From Variovorax paradoxus EPS (GTDB taxonomy: Bacteria > Pseudomonadota > Gammaproteobacteria > Burkholderiales > Burkholderiaceae_C), in the NCBI RefSeq assembly GCF_000184745.1, contig NC_014931.1, positions 4,464,001 through 4,528,000 on the forward strand: DNA of 64,000 nt, given 5' to 3'. Both the position numbers and the translations under genes were made by a program. How positions within the stretch are numbered: the stretch's first letter is position 1; every line of letters begins with the position of its first letter. The notes beneath the pieces were generated by a model. That model saw only the letters and a list, made by a program, of their open reading frames with translations, had not been told where the DNA came from and searched no databases. Positions 53,721-62,915 of the stretch are shown piece after piece.

Positions 53721-54682
53721 CAGGCACCGTCCTCCGGCGTGGTTTCGGTTTTTTGCTTGCCCTTCTTCCCGCGCGCCGCCTTCTTCGCCGCACGTTCCGC
53801 ATCGATGCGCTGCCCTTCGGCCAGCCAGGCGGCAAATTCCTCGGGCGTCTCGAGCGTGATTCGCCCGAGATTGCCGGCACGGAATTCGTGCATCACGATT
53901 TCCGCTGCCTTCTGCAGGTTGACCCGGCCCTTGCCCAGCAGCGCGCCGCGCTTGCGGCCGATGGTGTCGAGCACGTCCTCGTCCTTCATGCCGGAAATGG
54001 TCGCGGCGTCGAGTTCGATCAGCTTGAAGCGCGCCGCGATGCCGGCGGCGTAATGCGTCTTCAGGTAGTTGAGCAGCTCCAGCGCCACTTCCTCCTCGTC
54101 GAAGGCGTTGCGTCCGACCGCACCGCTGGCCGCGAGGTTGTAGCCGCTCTTGGGCACCACGATGCGCGGCCACAGCATGCCGGGCGTATCCCACAGATAA
54201 AAGTCGTCGGCCAGCGTGATGCGCTGCTCCAGCTTGGTGATGCCGGCCTCGTCGCCGGTCTTGGCCTTGCGACCGCCCGTCAGCGTGTTGATGAGCGTCG
54301 ACTTGCCCACGTTCGGAATGCCGCAGATCAGCACCCGCATCGGCTTGGCCATGCCGCCGCGGTTGGGCGAGAGGTCGTGGCAGGCCTTCACGATCTGTTG
54401 CGCTGGCGTGGTGAGGCTGGCGTCCAGCGGAATCGCGCGCGTGTCGGGCAGCGCGTTGTAGTGCGCGAGCCAGAGCGCGGTGCGCGCGGGGTCGGCCAGG
54501 TCCTGCTTGTTGAGCACCTTGAGCGTCGGCCGGCCAGCGGTCAGCTCGGCCAACATCGGGTTGGCGCTGGAGCCGGGCAGGCGCGCGTCGAGCAACTCGA
54601 TGACCACGTCGATGTCCTTCACCCGCTCGGTGATGGCCTTCTGGGTCGTGTACATGTGCCCGGGGAACCACTGGATCGCCAT
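53720..54682 (-). CDS. ylqF: Ribosome biogenesis GTPase YlqF (RbgA family)
   Basis: 320 residues with circularly permuted GTPase motifs: G4 NKQD at 58-61 comes first, then G1 GIPNVGKST (121-129) and G3 DTPG (165-168). A C-terminal domain with a basic, Lys-rich end follows. It assists late assembly of the 50S subunit. The start at 54682 (MAIQWFPGHM) is conserved in the family. Confidence 0.92.
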   Translation of the reverse strand: MAIQWFPGHMYTTQKAITERVKDIDVVIELLDARLPGSSANPMLAELTAGRPTLKVLNKQDLADPARTALWLAHYNALPDTRAIPLDASLTTPAQQIVKACHDLSPNRGGMAKPMRVLICGIPNVGKSTLINTLTGGRKAKTGDEAGITKLEQRITLADDFYLWDTPGMLWPRIVVPKSGYNLAASGAVGRNAFDEEEVALELLNYLKTHYAAGIAARFKLIELDAATISGMKDEDVLDTIGRKRGALLGKGRVNLQKAAEIVMHEFRAGNLGRITLETPEEFAAWLAEGQRIDAERAAKKAARGKKGKQKTETTPEDGA

Positions 54683-54775
54683 CGATGGATGCTCTTTCTG
54701 TCGCGCTGACTTGGAAGGGGACGGCTCGGAGGCCGGGTGCGCATTGTGAACCGGGAACCTGAACAGCGACCCAAT

Positions 54776-54792
54776 GCTATCTTTTCAATAGC
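54776..54792. repeat. Short GCTAT/ATAGC stem-loop
   Basis: GCTAT (54776-54780) and ATAGC (54788-54792) are inverted around a T-rich loop between divergent genes. A similar element (GCTA ... TAGC around six T) is at 60790-60806 in the gap upstream of gshA. Confidence 0.5.
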
Positions 54793-54855
54793 TGCAACCC
54801 TAGAATCCGCGGCGCTGCGTCCAGCAGCATTCCAACAAAACCCCGAGGGAAATCC

Positions 54856-55455
54856 ATGTTCAAGCGCCTTGCCGCTGCCGCCTTGCTGGCAGCCACCGTC
54901 GTGCCCGTGTCCGTCGTTCATGCCCAGCGCCCTTCCCCGCCGCCCGGCCCGCTGACCAGCGGCTTCCTGTGCTGCAACATGCGCACCTACGGCGACTCGA
55001 TCAGCGACATCAACTACGACGAGCAGGGCACGAGCATCGTCGCCGTGGGCACGCCGGCGCGCATCACGGGCTACGACTTCCGCTTTTTCAACCTCGATCT
55101 CGCGGGCAAGCCGCAGCGCATCAAGAACGACTACAGCCGCAACATCACGCTGATCGACTTCGCCAAGCGCTATGTCGTCACCGAAGACCCGAAGCAGAAG
55201 ATGGCGGCCTTCCCGCCCGCGGTGAGCACCGCCATCCGCGCCGGCAAGGTGATGCCCGGCATGACGCGCGAGCAGGTGCTCATGGCCATCGGTTATCCCG
55301 TGGCCGGCGAGAACCCCAGCCTCGAGGCGCCGACGTGGCGCTACTGGCGCGACAGCTGGTCGGAGTACCAGGTCAACTTCGACGACAAGGGCCTCGTGAA
55401 GACGGTGGTCGGCGACCCGGTGGCGCTCAGCCGCGTGCTGGCCGCGACACCTTAA
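54856..55455 (+). CDS. Secreted protein with BamE/SmpA-like domain
   Basis: 199 residues with a signal peptide (AAAALLAATVVPVSVVHAQ) and two adjacent Cys in GFLCCNMRTYGDSI. The C-terminal part has the SmpA/BamE-like pattern VMPGMTREQVLMAIGYP then YQVNFDDKGLVKTV. It is not the essential BamE lipoprotein itself, since it has no lipobox in the signal region. Function unknown. Confidence 0.75.
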   Translation: MFKRLAAAALLAATVVPVSVVHAQRPSPPPGPLTSGFLCCNMRTYGDSISDINYDEQGTSIVAVGTPARITGYDFRFFNLDLAGKPQRIKNDYSRNITLIDFAKRYVVTEDPKQKMAAFPPAVSTAIRAGKVMPGMTREQVLMAIGYPVAGENPSLEAPTWRYWRDSWSEYQVNFDDKGLVKTVVGDPVALSRVLAATP

Positions 55456-55598
55456 GTTCTCGCCGGTTTCTCGCGCGCGGCACACGCGCAATCCCCTAGA
55501 GGGTTTTGCATCGCGAGGGCCTTGTCCGCCCTATGATTTGACCGAGTGCGGCGCCTGCGGCGTCGGTCGAATCGAAATTTTCTGATGGAGTGACCGCG

Positions 55599-56027
55599 AT
55601 GAAACCCGTCTCCGAACTGCTCAAGCGCCATGACTCCGCCGCCTGGCGCACCTCGCCCCACACCAGCGTGTTCGATGCGCTGGCCACGCTGGCCCGCTTC
55701 GAGGTCGGCGCGCTGATGGTGATGGACGGCGAGAAGCTCGTGGGCTTTCTCTCCGAACGCGACTACACCCGCAAGGTGGCATTGCAGGGCAAGAACTCCA
55801 AGGAGATGAAGGTCTCGGAGATCATGACGCCCGACGTGATGACCGTTACCCCGCAAACCCGCACCCGCGCCTGCATGGCGCTGATGAGCCAGCGCAAGTT
55901 CCGCCACCTGCCGGTGGTCGACGGCGACAAGGTGGTGGGCATGATCTCGATCCAGGACCTGATGGACGACATCATCAGCGAGCACGAGCAGACGATCGAC
56001 CAGCTCACCAGCTATATCCAGAGCTGA
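55599..56027 (+). CDS. CBS-domain pair protein
   Basis: 142 residues, two CBS domains (about 8-62 and 74-130) with repeats such as LVGFLSERDYTRKVALQG and VVGMISIQDLMDDIISEHEQ. Such proteins bind adenine nucleotides and sense energy state. GGAG eight bases before the ATG at 55599 decides the start over a GTG nine bases earlier. A HPF-like gene follows on the same strand. Confidence 0.9.
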   Translation: MKPVSELLKRHDSAAWRTSPHTSVFDALATLARFEVGALMVMDGEKLVGFLSERDYTRKVALQGKNSKEMKVSEIMTPDVMTVTPQTRTRACMALMSQRKFRHLPVVDGDKVVGMISIQDLMDDIISEHEQTIDQLTSYIQS

Positions 56028-56150
56028 AACCGCCCGCATCGCGACATTGCGGACCCTGCCCGGCGCGTGGGTAGGGAATAGACCTACGCACGGCATGGTG
56101 CCCAAGGGCGCACAGTGGACCTTCGTTCATCCATCCAGCAGGGACATTGC

Positions 56151-56510
56151 ATGCAGATTCAGGTCAACACGAGCAACGGTATTGAAAACAAGGACACGCT
56201 GGAACGCTGGGCCGACACCGAGATCAAGCAGCAGCTGAGCCGTTTCGTCGAAGACGTGACGCGCGTCGAGGTGCATCTGAGCGACGAGAACCACGACAAG
56301 GCCGGCGGCGGCGACAAGCGCTGCGTGATGGAAGCGCGCCTGGCCCACCACAAACCGCTGGCCGTGACACAGCACGCCAACACGCTCGACGAGGCCTTCC
56401 GCGGCGCAGCCGACAAGCTCAAGCGGCTGCTCGACAGCACGCTGGGGCGCCTGAACAACCACCGCGACCGCGATTCGATCCGCAAGGACAGCGGCTTCGT
56501 CGCCGAATAG
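56151..56510 (+). CDS. HPF/RaiA-family protein
   Basis: 119 residues of the ribosome hibernation/S30EA fold: ERWADTEIKQQLSRFVEDVT, VEVHLSDENHDKAGGGDKRC and HANTLDEAFRGAADKLKRLL. It is shorter than long HPF, so at most dimer-independent action on the 30S subunit would be expected. Start at 56151; an in-frame Met at 56115 is less likely because conservation begins later. Confidence 0.85.
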   Translation: MQIQVNTSNGIENKDTLERWADTEIKQQLSRFVEDVTRVEVHLSDENHDKAGGGDKRCVMEARLAHHKPLAVTQHANTLDEAFRGAADKLKRLLDSTLGRLNNHRDRDSIRKDSGFVAE

Positions 56511-56519
56511 CGGCGGCGG

Positions 56520-57008
56520 TCAGGCCGTTTTGCGCCGTTTCGGCGGCGCGGCGCGCGGCGTGTCCGCGGGAATCAGCGGCGGGCGATGGCCGCTCGCCAT
56601 CCAGACGTCGTAGAAGTCGATCTTGCGGTCGACCAGCGTGAGCGCCTTCTTCCAGTCGGCAATCGTTTCGGTCACGCGCGCGCGGTGCGCGGCGAGCAGG
56701 TCGCGGCGCTGCTGCAGCGTGGCCTTGCCCTGCAGCGCGAGCGCGGTGTATTCGCGCATCTCTGCAATCGACATGCCGGTGCGGCGCAGGCGCTCCATCA
56801 AGTCGAGCCAGCCGACGTGCAGCTCGCCGTAGAGGCGCCGTCCGCCCTCGTCGCGCGCCACGCCGGGCACGAGGCCCTGCGTTTCGTACCAGCGGATGGC
56901 GTGCACCGTGCGGCCGGTGCGCGTGGCCAGTTCGCCGATGTGGAAGGGCGTGCCCTTCACCACCGGTGCGGCCGGTGCGGTCTTCTCTCCAGTCACGCTA
57001 GCCGGCAT
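56520..57008 (-). CDS. MerR-family transcriptional regulator
   Basis: 162 residues. A winged helix (FHIGELATRTGRTVHAIRWY, EGGRRLYGELHVGWLDLMER) is followed by a coiled-coil dimer helix. There is no Cys cluster typical of metal sensors. It overlaps the 3' end of the NTF2-like gene by 11 bases, so the two are co-transcribed from the promoter at 57466-57496, which has MerR-type geometry and suggests autoregulation. Confidence 0.88.
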   Translation of the reverse strand: MPASVTGEKTAPAAPVVKGTPFHIGELATRTGRTVHAIRWYETQGLVPGVARDEGGRRLYGELHVGWLDLMERLRRTGMSIAEMREYTALALQGKATLQQRRDLLAAHRARVTETIADWKKALTLVDRKIDFYDVWMASGHRPPLIPADTPRAAPPKRRKTA

Positions 57009-57420
57009 GCGCGGCCGCCGGCGGCGCCTCGAGCGCCTGCTGCACCAATGCGGTGTCGAAGTACTCGGTCAGCTCTTTCACCTTGCCTCCTTCGAGTCGG
57101 TAGACGTAGCAATAGCGGTTGTTGTAGCGCTTGCCGGCCTTGGTGGGCACATCGCCGCTGAAGAGCACCACCACCCGGTCGTCTTCGGCAATGATGCGCT
57201 CGGTCTTGCTCGCGTACGGCGCGGCGAACTGCGCGAACAGCGGCTTGATCAGTTCGTCGCGAATGGCTTCCTTGCCCGCGTAGGTGCGCGACCAGGGCGT
57301 GGTGCCCTCCAATGTCCAACTGGCATCGTCGGCCAGGCTGTCGATGAAGGCCTGGCCGTTGCCCTTGTCCAGCTCGGCGTGAATGTGCTGGACCAGGGCC
57401 TTGTTGTCGCTCGTGTTCAT
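56998..57420 (-). CDS. SnoaL/NTF2-like protein
   Basis: 140 residues with a cone-shaped NTF2 fold: LVQHIHAELDKGNGQAFIDS, DDASWTLEGTTPWSRTYAGK, RVVVLFSGDVPTKAGKRYNN and YCYVYRLEGGKVKELTEYFD. Probably a small-molecule binder or cyclase-like enzyme. It is first in the operon with the MerR regulator, which may sense its ligand. Confidence 0.85.
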   Translation of the reverse strand: MNTSDNKALVQHIHAELDKGNGQAFIDSLADDASWTLEGTTPWSRTYAGKEAIRDELIKPLFAQFAAPYASKTERIIAEDDRVVVLFSGDVPTKAGKRYNNRYCYVYRLEGGKVKELTEYFDTALVQQALEAPPAAAHAG

Positions 57421-57465
57421 GGTTTTTCCTCGGCAGTTGAATGAACCGGAAGTCCCGGTGAATTC

Positions 57466-57496
57466 ATTGGAAATGCTCGAGTGCGCTCTAGGTCAA
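57466..57496 (-). promoter_or_regulatory. MerR-type promoter with 19-base spacer and dyad
   Basis: On the minus strand, -35 TTGACC (57491-57496) and a -10-like TCCAAT (57466-57471) are separated by exactly 19 bases. The spacer carries the imperfect dyad CTAGAG/CTCGAG (57476-57491). Long spacing with an internal dyad is the signature of promoters activated by MerR-family proteins. It drives the NTF2-like and merR genes. Confidence 0.78.
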
Positions 57497-57536
57497 GCGC
57501 CATGAACAGGGCGGCAGTTCGGGCTCTTCAGGCCCT

Positions 57537-58463
<927 letters not shown>

Positions 58464-58582
58464 GAGTCGCTCTCTTCTCTGCTGCTTTCGTTGGGGGAGT
58501 GTCTGCGCCTTGCCGCTGTGCGGCAGCGTGGCGTTTTACCCCAAAAGATCCTGGCACCAGTGCCGCAGGCAGAGCGTGCCAG

Positions 58583-58963
58583 TCACCCGGGCGACGGCTG
58601 CATGGTGGCGCAGTACGCCACCAACTGGTCGAGCTCGGCCGACTTGTCGAAGAAGGCGTCGGCGCCCAACTGGGTCGAGCGGTCGCGCATGTCGGCCGTG
58701 GCGTAGTTGCTGAGCACGACCACCTTCTGGTGCGGCGAGCGGTTGCGGCAGGCGTTGATCACGCCCAGCCCGTTGCCGCGCTTGAGGAAGAGATCGACGA
58801 TGGTCAGGTCCCAGCCGTCGCGGTGCTGGCGCAGCCAGGCGACGGCTTCTTCCTCGGTGCTGGCGGAGGCCACGACCTCCGCATCGGCCACGTCCTCCAG
58901 GAATCCGACGAGGTTCTCGCGGATCACGGGACTGTCCTCGACGAGGTAGGCCTTGAACGTCAT
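58583..58963 (-). CDS. Single-domain response regulator (receiver only)
   Basis: 126 residues, a CheY-like receiver: acidic pair VEDSP near residue 9, Asp57 in LTIVDLFLKRGNG, Ser/Thr in VVVLSNYAT and Lys in FFDKSAELDQ. It has no output domain, so it signals by protein contact. The partner kinase is not adjacent. It lies 170 bases downstream of gshA on the same strand. Confidence 0.88.
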   Translation of the reverse strand: MTFKAYLVEDSPVIRENLVGFLEDVADAEVVASASTEEEAVAWLRQHRDGWDLTIVDLFLKRGNGLGVINACRNRSPHQKVVVLSNYATADMRDRSTQLGADAFFDKSAELDQLVAYCATMQPSPG

Positions 58964-59133
58964 GATGAAACCAGGGGGACGGTACTTGCGCTGTGCATGC
59001 AACGCATCCTCGCAGCGCAGGCGTGGCGCGCGGTGGGCCATGCGGGCCAATGCCTGTAGGCCATCGGCCACCACCGCTGTCGTCTGAGGATGGTGGCGCC
59101 GACGGACGCCGAACGACGCTGAAGGCTTTGGTA

Positions 59134-60690
59134 TCAGGCCGCGACGGCCATCCGCCCCCGGGCGATGCCCAGCCGCGCGGGCGAGACGTACTGCTCGCGG
59201 TAGATCTCGAAGGGCATCGTGTCGGCCGCCTCGATGCGCTTTTGCTCCTGGATCGACTCGGCGGTCATGCGCTCGAATGCAGCCTGCTGCTCGGCCGAGA
59301 ACGGCAGGGCCAGCAGCGCGGCGCGGGTCTGCTCCGACTGGGCGCGCACGAAGCCGATGAACGAGTTGGCGTGCTGCTGCTCGACGGCCGCGAGCACGCG
59401 GGCCGAGGGCAGGCTGTCGGGGTTCTGCAGCGCGGCCCGGGCGGCATTCACCGCGTCGGTGTGCAGCGTGCCGCCCTGCGCCGCGTCGAGCGCGGCGGCG
59501 ATGGGCAGGCATTCGTCGACCAGCTCGATGCCCCAGTCGGTCAGCGTCACTTCGCTGCCGCCGCGCGACAGGCGCAGGCCCGGTTCGCGGCCGCGCGCGG
59601 CGGTCAGGTGCTGGTTGCTTGCCAGGTCGGCGATTTCCTCGGGGGTGTCGTCGGGACTGTCGCTCAAGAGGCAATGCAGCAGGAACACATCGATGAAGCG
59701 CATCGTCTGCGCGTTGATGCCGACGGTCTCGAAGGGGTCGAGGTCCATGAGGCGCACCTCGACGTACTCGACGCCGCGCTCGCGCAACGCATGCAGCGGA
59801 CGCTCGCCGGGGTTGATCACACGCTTGGGGCGGATGGTGCCGTAGAACTCGTTCTCGATCTGCAGCAGGCTGGTGCCCAACTGGTTGTAGTCGCCGCCCA
59901 GGTTGCGGATGCCGATGGATTCGTAGGCCGGCCAGGGGCGGGTGAGCGCGTCCTGCAGCGAGGCGCCATAGCCGTCGAGGCTGTTGTAGCTCACGGCCAG
60001 CGAGGCTTGCGCATCGCTCTGGTAGCCCAGGCGGCCCATGCGCAGCGACGTGCCGTGCGGCATGAACATGCTGCCGTCGCCCAGCGGCTGCAGCTCGTGC
60101 GGGCGGCCCGCGACGAAGCTCGAACACAGCGCCGGCGAAGCGCCGAACAGATACAGCAAGAGAAAGGCGTGGCGGCGGAAGTTGCGGATCAGCGCGAAGT
60201 ACTGTTCGCTCGACACATCGGGCAGCGACCAGTTGTAGTGAATGCCCGAGATGGTCTGCATGCGGCGGCCGTAGCGGTGGCTCAGGCCCATGCGGTAGAC
60301 GCTCTTGGCGCGGCCCACGTTCGAGGAGCCGTAGCGCCCGATGGGAATGGTCTCGTCGGTCGGCAGGCCGCAGGGCATGCTGGAAACCCAGAGGCGCTCG
60401 TCGCCCAGCTGGTCGAGCACGCGGTAGGTGAACTGGTGAACCTGGGTCAATTCTTCCAGCGCCGATTCGACGCCGGCGTGCACGCCTGTGATGAGCTCGA
60501 GCTGCGATTCGCTGAAGTCGGTCGTGATGTGCGGATGCGTGAGCGCCGAGCCCAGCGCCAGCGGATGCGGCGTCAGCGCGAGCTTGCCGTCGGGCAGCGC
60601 GCGCAGGCTTTCCTTCTCGATGCCACGGCGCATGCCCTTCAGGCGTGCGGCTGAAAGGGCACCCAGCCTCTCCTGCAATCTGTTGCTCAT
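59134..60690 (-). CDS. gshA: Glutamate-cysteine ligase
   Basis: 518 residues, the E. coli-type (class I) enzyme catalysing the first step of glutathione synthesis. Conserved segments include MRRGIEKESLRA, TTDFSESQLELITG, TISGIHYNWSLPD and GVEYVEVRLMDLDPF. Met at 60690 is used; Met at 60705 (five residues longer) is also possible. Normal length for the family. Confidence 0.93.
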   Translation of the reverse strand: MSNRLQERLGALSAARLKGMRRGIEKESLRALPDGKLALTPHPLALGSALTHPHITTDFSESQLELITGVHAGVESALEELTQVHQFTYRVLDQLGDERLWVSSMPCGLPTDETIPIGRYGSSNVGRAKSVYRMGLSHRYGRRMQTISGIHYNWSLPDVSSEQYFALIRNFRRHAFLLLYLFGASPALCSSFVAGRPHELQPLGDGSMFMPHGTSLRMGRLGYQSDAQASLAVSYNSLDGYGASLQDALTRPWPAYESIGIRNLGGDYNQLGTSLLQIENEFYGTIRPKRVINPGERPLHALRERGVEYVEVRLMDLDPFETVGINAQTMRFIDVFLLHCLLSDSPDDTPEEIADLASNQHLTAARGREPGLRLSRGGSEVTLTDWGIELVDECLPIAAALDAAQGGTLHTDAVNAARAALQNPDSLPSARVLAAVEQQHANSFIGFVRAQSEQTRAALLALPFSAEQQAAFERMTAESIQEQKRIEAADTMPFEIYREQYVSPARLGIARGRMAVAA

Positions 60691-60860
60691 ATTGTTATGA
60701 CCCATCAATCTTCTGAGGGGCTGGAAGGTAGCACGGGTGCGCGGGCAACGCTCGTGCAGGGAATCCCGTTTCCAGCTAGGTTCTCGCGCGCTACTTTTTT
60801 GATAGCTCCCCGCATAGGCACCGTGGGGCCAAAGGCCTTTTCCGTAGAGAAAAATGCGGG

Positions 60861-61172
60861 CTAGGCGCGGCCTGCCCGCAGGTCTATCTCGTCCGACTGG
60901 TAGACGTGGATCTCCGGCGTGCCGTCGGCCATGGCCGCGAGCGCCTTGCCGAAGGCGCGCGAGGCATCGACGCGAAAGTGCGTCTGCAGCGCGGGCATGT
61001 CGCTCCATCGCTCCACGAACGTCAGCCGCAGCGGGTCTTGCACGTCGGTCGTGACTTCGTGCGAGATGCAGCCGGGCTCGGCGCGCGAGCGCAGCACGTG
61101 CTCCACGCTGATGGCCTGCATCGCCTGCAGGGTGTCGGGTTTGGCGAGGGCGTGTCCGATGACGAGGATCAT
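60861..61172 (-). CDS. Antibiotic-biosynthesis-monooxygenase-fold (ABM) protein
   Basis: 103 residues with the ferredoxin-like ABM fold: HVLRSRAEPGCISHEVTTDV, LTFVERWSDMPALQTHFRVD. Family members include quinol monooxygenases (YgiN) and oxidative stress proteins. It follows the esterase gene by 54 bases on the same strand. Confidence 0.85.
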   Translation of the reverse strand: MILVIGHALAKPDTLQAMQAISVEHVLRSRAEPGCISHEVTTDVQDPLRLTFVERWSDMPALQTHFRVDASRAFGKALAAMADGTPEIHVYQSDEIDLRAGRA

Positions 61173-61226
61173 GGGGTGTCTCCTTCTTCGTGGGTTGCCG
61201 CGGCGGCCTTTTGGCGCTTTGGCGCT

Positions 61227-61889
61227 TCAGGCCAGCACGCGCAGCAGGAAATCGTTCAGGTCGGCCACTTCCTCCATGCAGACCGAGTGCGCCATCGCGT
61301 AGTCGTGCCACTCGACGGTATAGCCCAAGGCGATGAGCGCGTCACGCGATTGCGTGGCCCGTGCCAGCGGCACCATCGGGTCCTGCCGGCCGTGGCCGAG
61401 GAACACCGGCGTGTCATGGTTGGCCGCATGGCGCTCGGCCGCGGTGCTGGCCGCGAGCGGCAGCCAGCCCGAAAGGCCGACGATGCCGGCCAGGCGCTCG
61501 GTGTGGCGCAGCCCGGTCAGCAGCGCCATCGCGCAGCCCTGCGAGAAGCCGGCCACCACGATGCGGTGGGCGGGAATGCCGCGGGCCTTTTCGTTGGCGA
61601 TCAGCGCCTCGATGGCGGCCTGCGAACGGCGCAGGCCCGTGGCGTCTTCCTGCACATTGAAATCGGGGCCGGCGATGTCGAACCAGGCCGGCATCTGGTA
61701 GCCGTTGTTCAAGGTGACCGGAATCACCGGCGCGTTGGGAAACACGAAGCGCACCGGCCCGACGCTGGACAGGTCGAGCTCACCGGCGATCGGCACGAAG
61801 TCGTTGCCGTCGGCGCCAAGGCCGTGCATCAGGATCACGGAGGCGGTGGGGTTCGGGGCGGTTTCGATTTCGATGGGAAGGCGGGACAT
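61227..61889 (-). CDS. Carboxylesterase/phospholipase (alpha/beta hydrolase)
   Basis: 220 residues of the EstB/dienelactone hydrolase-like group (Abhydrolase_2): SVILMHGLGADGND near the N-terminus, nucleophile Ser in GFSQGCAMALL, Asp in GHGRQDPMVPL and His in HDYAMAHSVC. Cytosolic. It begins the minus-strand set that continues into the ABM gene. Confidence 0.9.
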   Translation of the reverse strand: MSRLPIEIETAPNPTASVILMHGLGADGNDFVPIAGELDLSSVGPVRFVFPNAPVIPVTLNNGYQMPAWFDIAGPDFNVQEDATGLRRSQAAIEALIANEKARGIPAHRIVVAGFSQGCAMALLTGLRHTERLAGIVGLSGWLPLAASTAAERHAANHDTPVFLGHGRQDPMVPLARATQSRDALIALGYTVEWHDYAMAHSVCMEEVADLNDFLLRVLA

Positions 61890-62020
61890 GGTCGGGCAAA
61901 GGTATTCAGGGCTTCGGATGGCCGCACCTTAGCGCATTCGGGCGGTCGGCTGACTTGCGCGGGCCGCCTTCGCGCCCAAGATGGGCCGAAACAAAAGGAA
62001 AGAAAAAAGGAAAGAAGCAC

Positions 62021-62329
62021 GTGAGCCATTCCCCTCCCCTGGTCGAGATCAAGCTTTCGGGCGTCGTGCTGGTTTGCGGCGACTGTGAAGAGCGCAGCGA
62101 CGGCCCCACGAAACTCAAGGCGAAACAGGTCCGCAAGGAACTCAAGCGAGACCTGGTGCATGTGCCGGGGCGCCTGCGCGTCGTGCAATCGACCTGCCTG
62201 GGCCTCTGCCCCAAGAAGGCGATGGCGCTGGTCGCCGTAGCGGGCGGCCATGCGCCAGTGGCCGCCGAGGTGTGTCGCGACGACGATGTCGCGGATTTCG
62301 CCAAGGCGCTGTCCCGCTCGATCCGCTGA
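62021..62329 (+). CDS. Thioredoxin-like [2Fe-2S] ferredoxin domain protein
   Basis: 102 residues. Four Cys arranged as CGDC and CLGLC around a Lys-rich helix (KLKAKQVRKELKRDLVHVPG) fit thioredoxin-fold [2Fe-2S] ferredoxins. The only usable start is the GTG at 62021, after a purine-rich GGAAAGAAG; no in-frame ATG lies close upstream before the conserved strand. It probably carries electrons or senses redox. It lies 97 bases before a Fur-family gene on the same strand. Confidence 0.75.
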   Translation: MSHSPPLVEIKLSGVVLVCGDCEERSDGPTKLKAKQVRKELKRDLVHVPGRLRVVQSTCLGLCPKKAMALVAVAGGHAPVAAEVCRDDDVADFAKALSRSIR

Positions 62330-62426
62330 CCGCGGCCTTTGCGGCGGCGATTTCCGGCTTGGCAGGCAGGCGATTTTCGTTGCTTTACGCACCCCGGCCC
62401 GAAGATGCAACACAATCGCGTTTCCC

Positions 62427-62909
62427 ATGAAGACCCCGAACCCGCACCCGAAGCCCCCGCTCGCCGCCGCAGCCGCCGCCTTCGACAGCGAAACCCTGTT
62501 GCGCGAAAGCGGCCTGCGCGTCACGCGCGCCGCCCAGACGGTGCTGGAACTGCTCCGGCACACCTCCCAACCCCTGACGCACGAGGAAGTGGCCGCGGCC
62601 TACACCACTGCCACCGGCGAAGCACCCGACCGCGTGACCATCTACCGCGTGCTCGACCGCCTCGTCGAAGCGGGCCTGTGCGACCGCCGCGTGGGCGCCG
62701 ACCGGGTCAACCGCTTTGCGCGGCACGTCGAGGCGGCATCAGGCAACACCTTCGAATGCGACCAGTGCCACAAGGTGCTGGCGCTGCCGTCGGACCCCGA
62801 ACTGCCCAAGGTGATGGGCCGGCTCGGCAAGGCGCTGCGCAAGCAGGGCATCGACACCCGACACACCGCGCTCACACTTCACGGCACCTGCGGCGACTGC
62901 GCCCGATAG
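62427..62909 (+). CDS. Fur-family regulator, candidate Zur
   Basis: 160 residues. A winged helix (LRVTRAAQTVLELLRHTSQP, PDRVTIYRVLDRLVEAGLCD) leads to a dimerisation domain with zinc Cys pairs CDQC and CGDC. It is convergent with a COG0523 metal-chaperone GTPase gene six bases away. A Zur next to COG0523 GTPases is a common arrangement, so zinc sensing is likely. No GAGAAT-type palindrome was seen near its own start. Confidence 0.85.
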   Translation: MKTPNPHPKPPLAAAAAAFDSETLLRESGLRVTRAAQTVLELLRHTSQPLTHEEVAAAYTTATGEAPDRVTIYRVLDRLVEAGLCDRRVGADRVNRFARHVEAASGNTFECDQCHKVLALPSDPELPKVMGRLGKALRKQGIDTRHTALTLHGTCGDCAR

Positions 62910-62915
62910 GTCTTT

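Noticed and set aside
55493..55508. CCCCTAGAGGG followed by TTTT as a terminator
   Set aside because: The stem is only three to four base pairs and too weak to claim.
60820..60845. GGCC/GGCC hairpin followed by T-run near the ABM gene 3' end
   Set aside because: Four-base stem, and its T-run faces the strand with no gene ending there.
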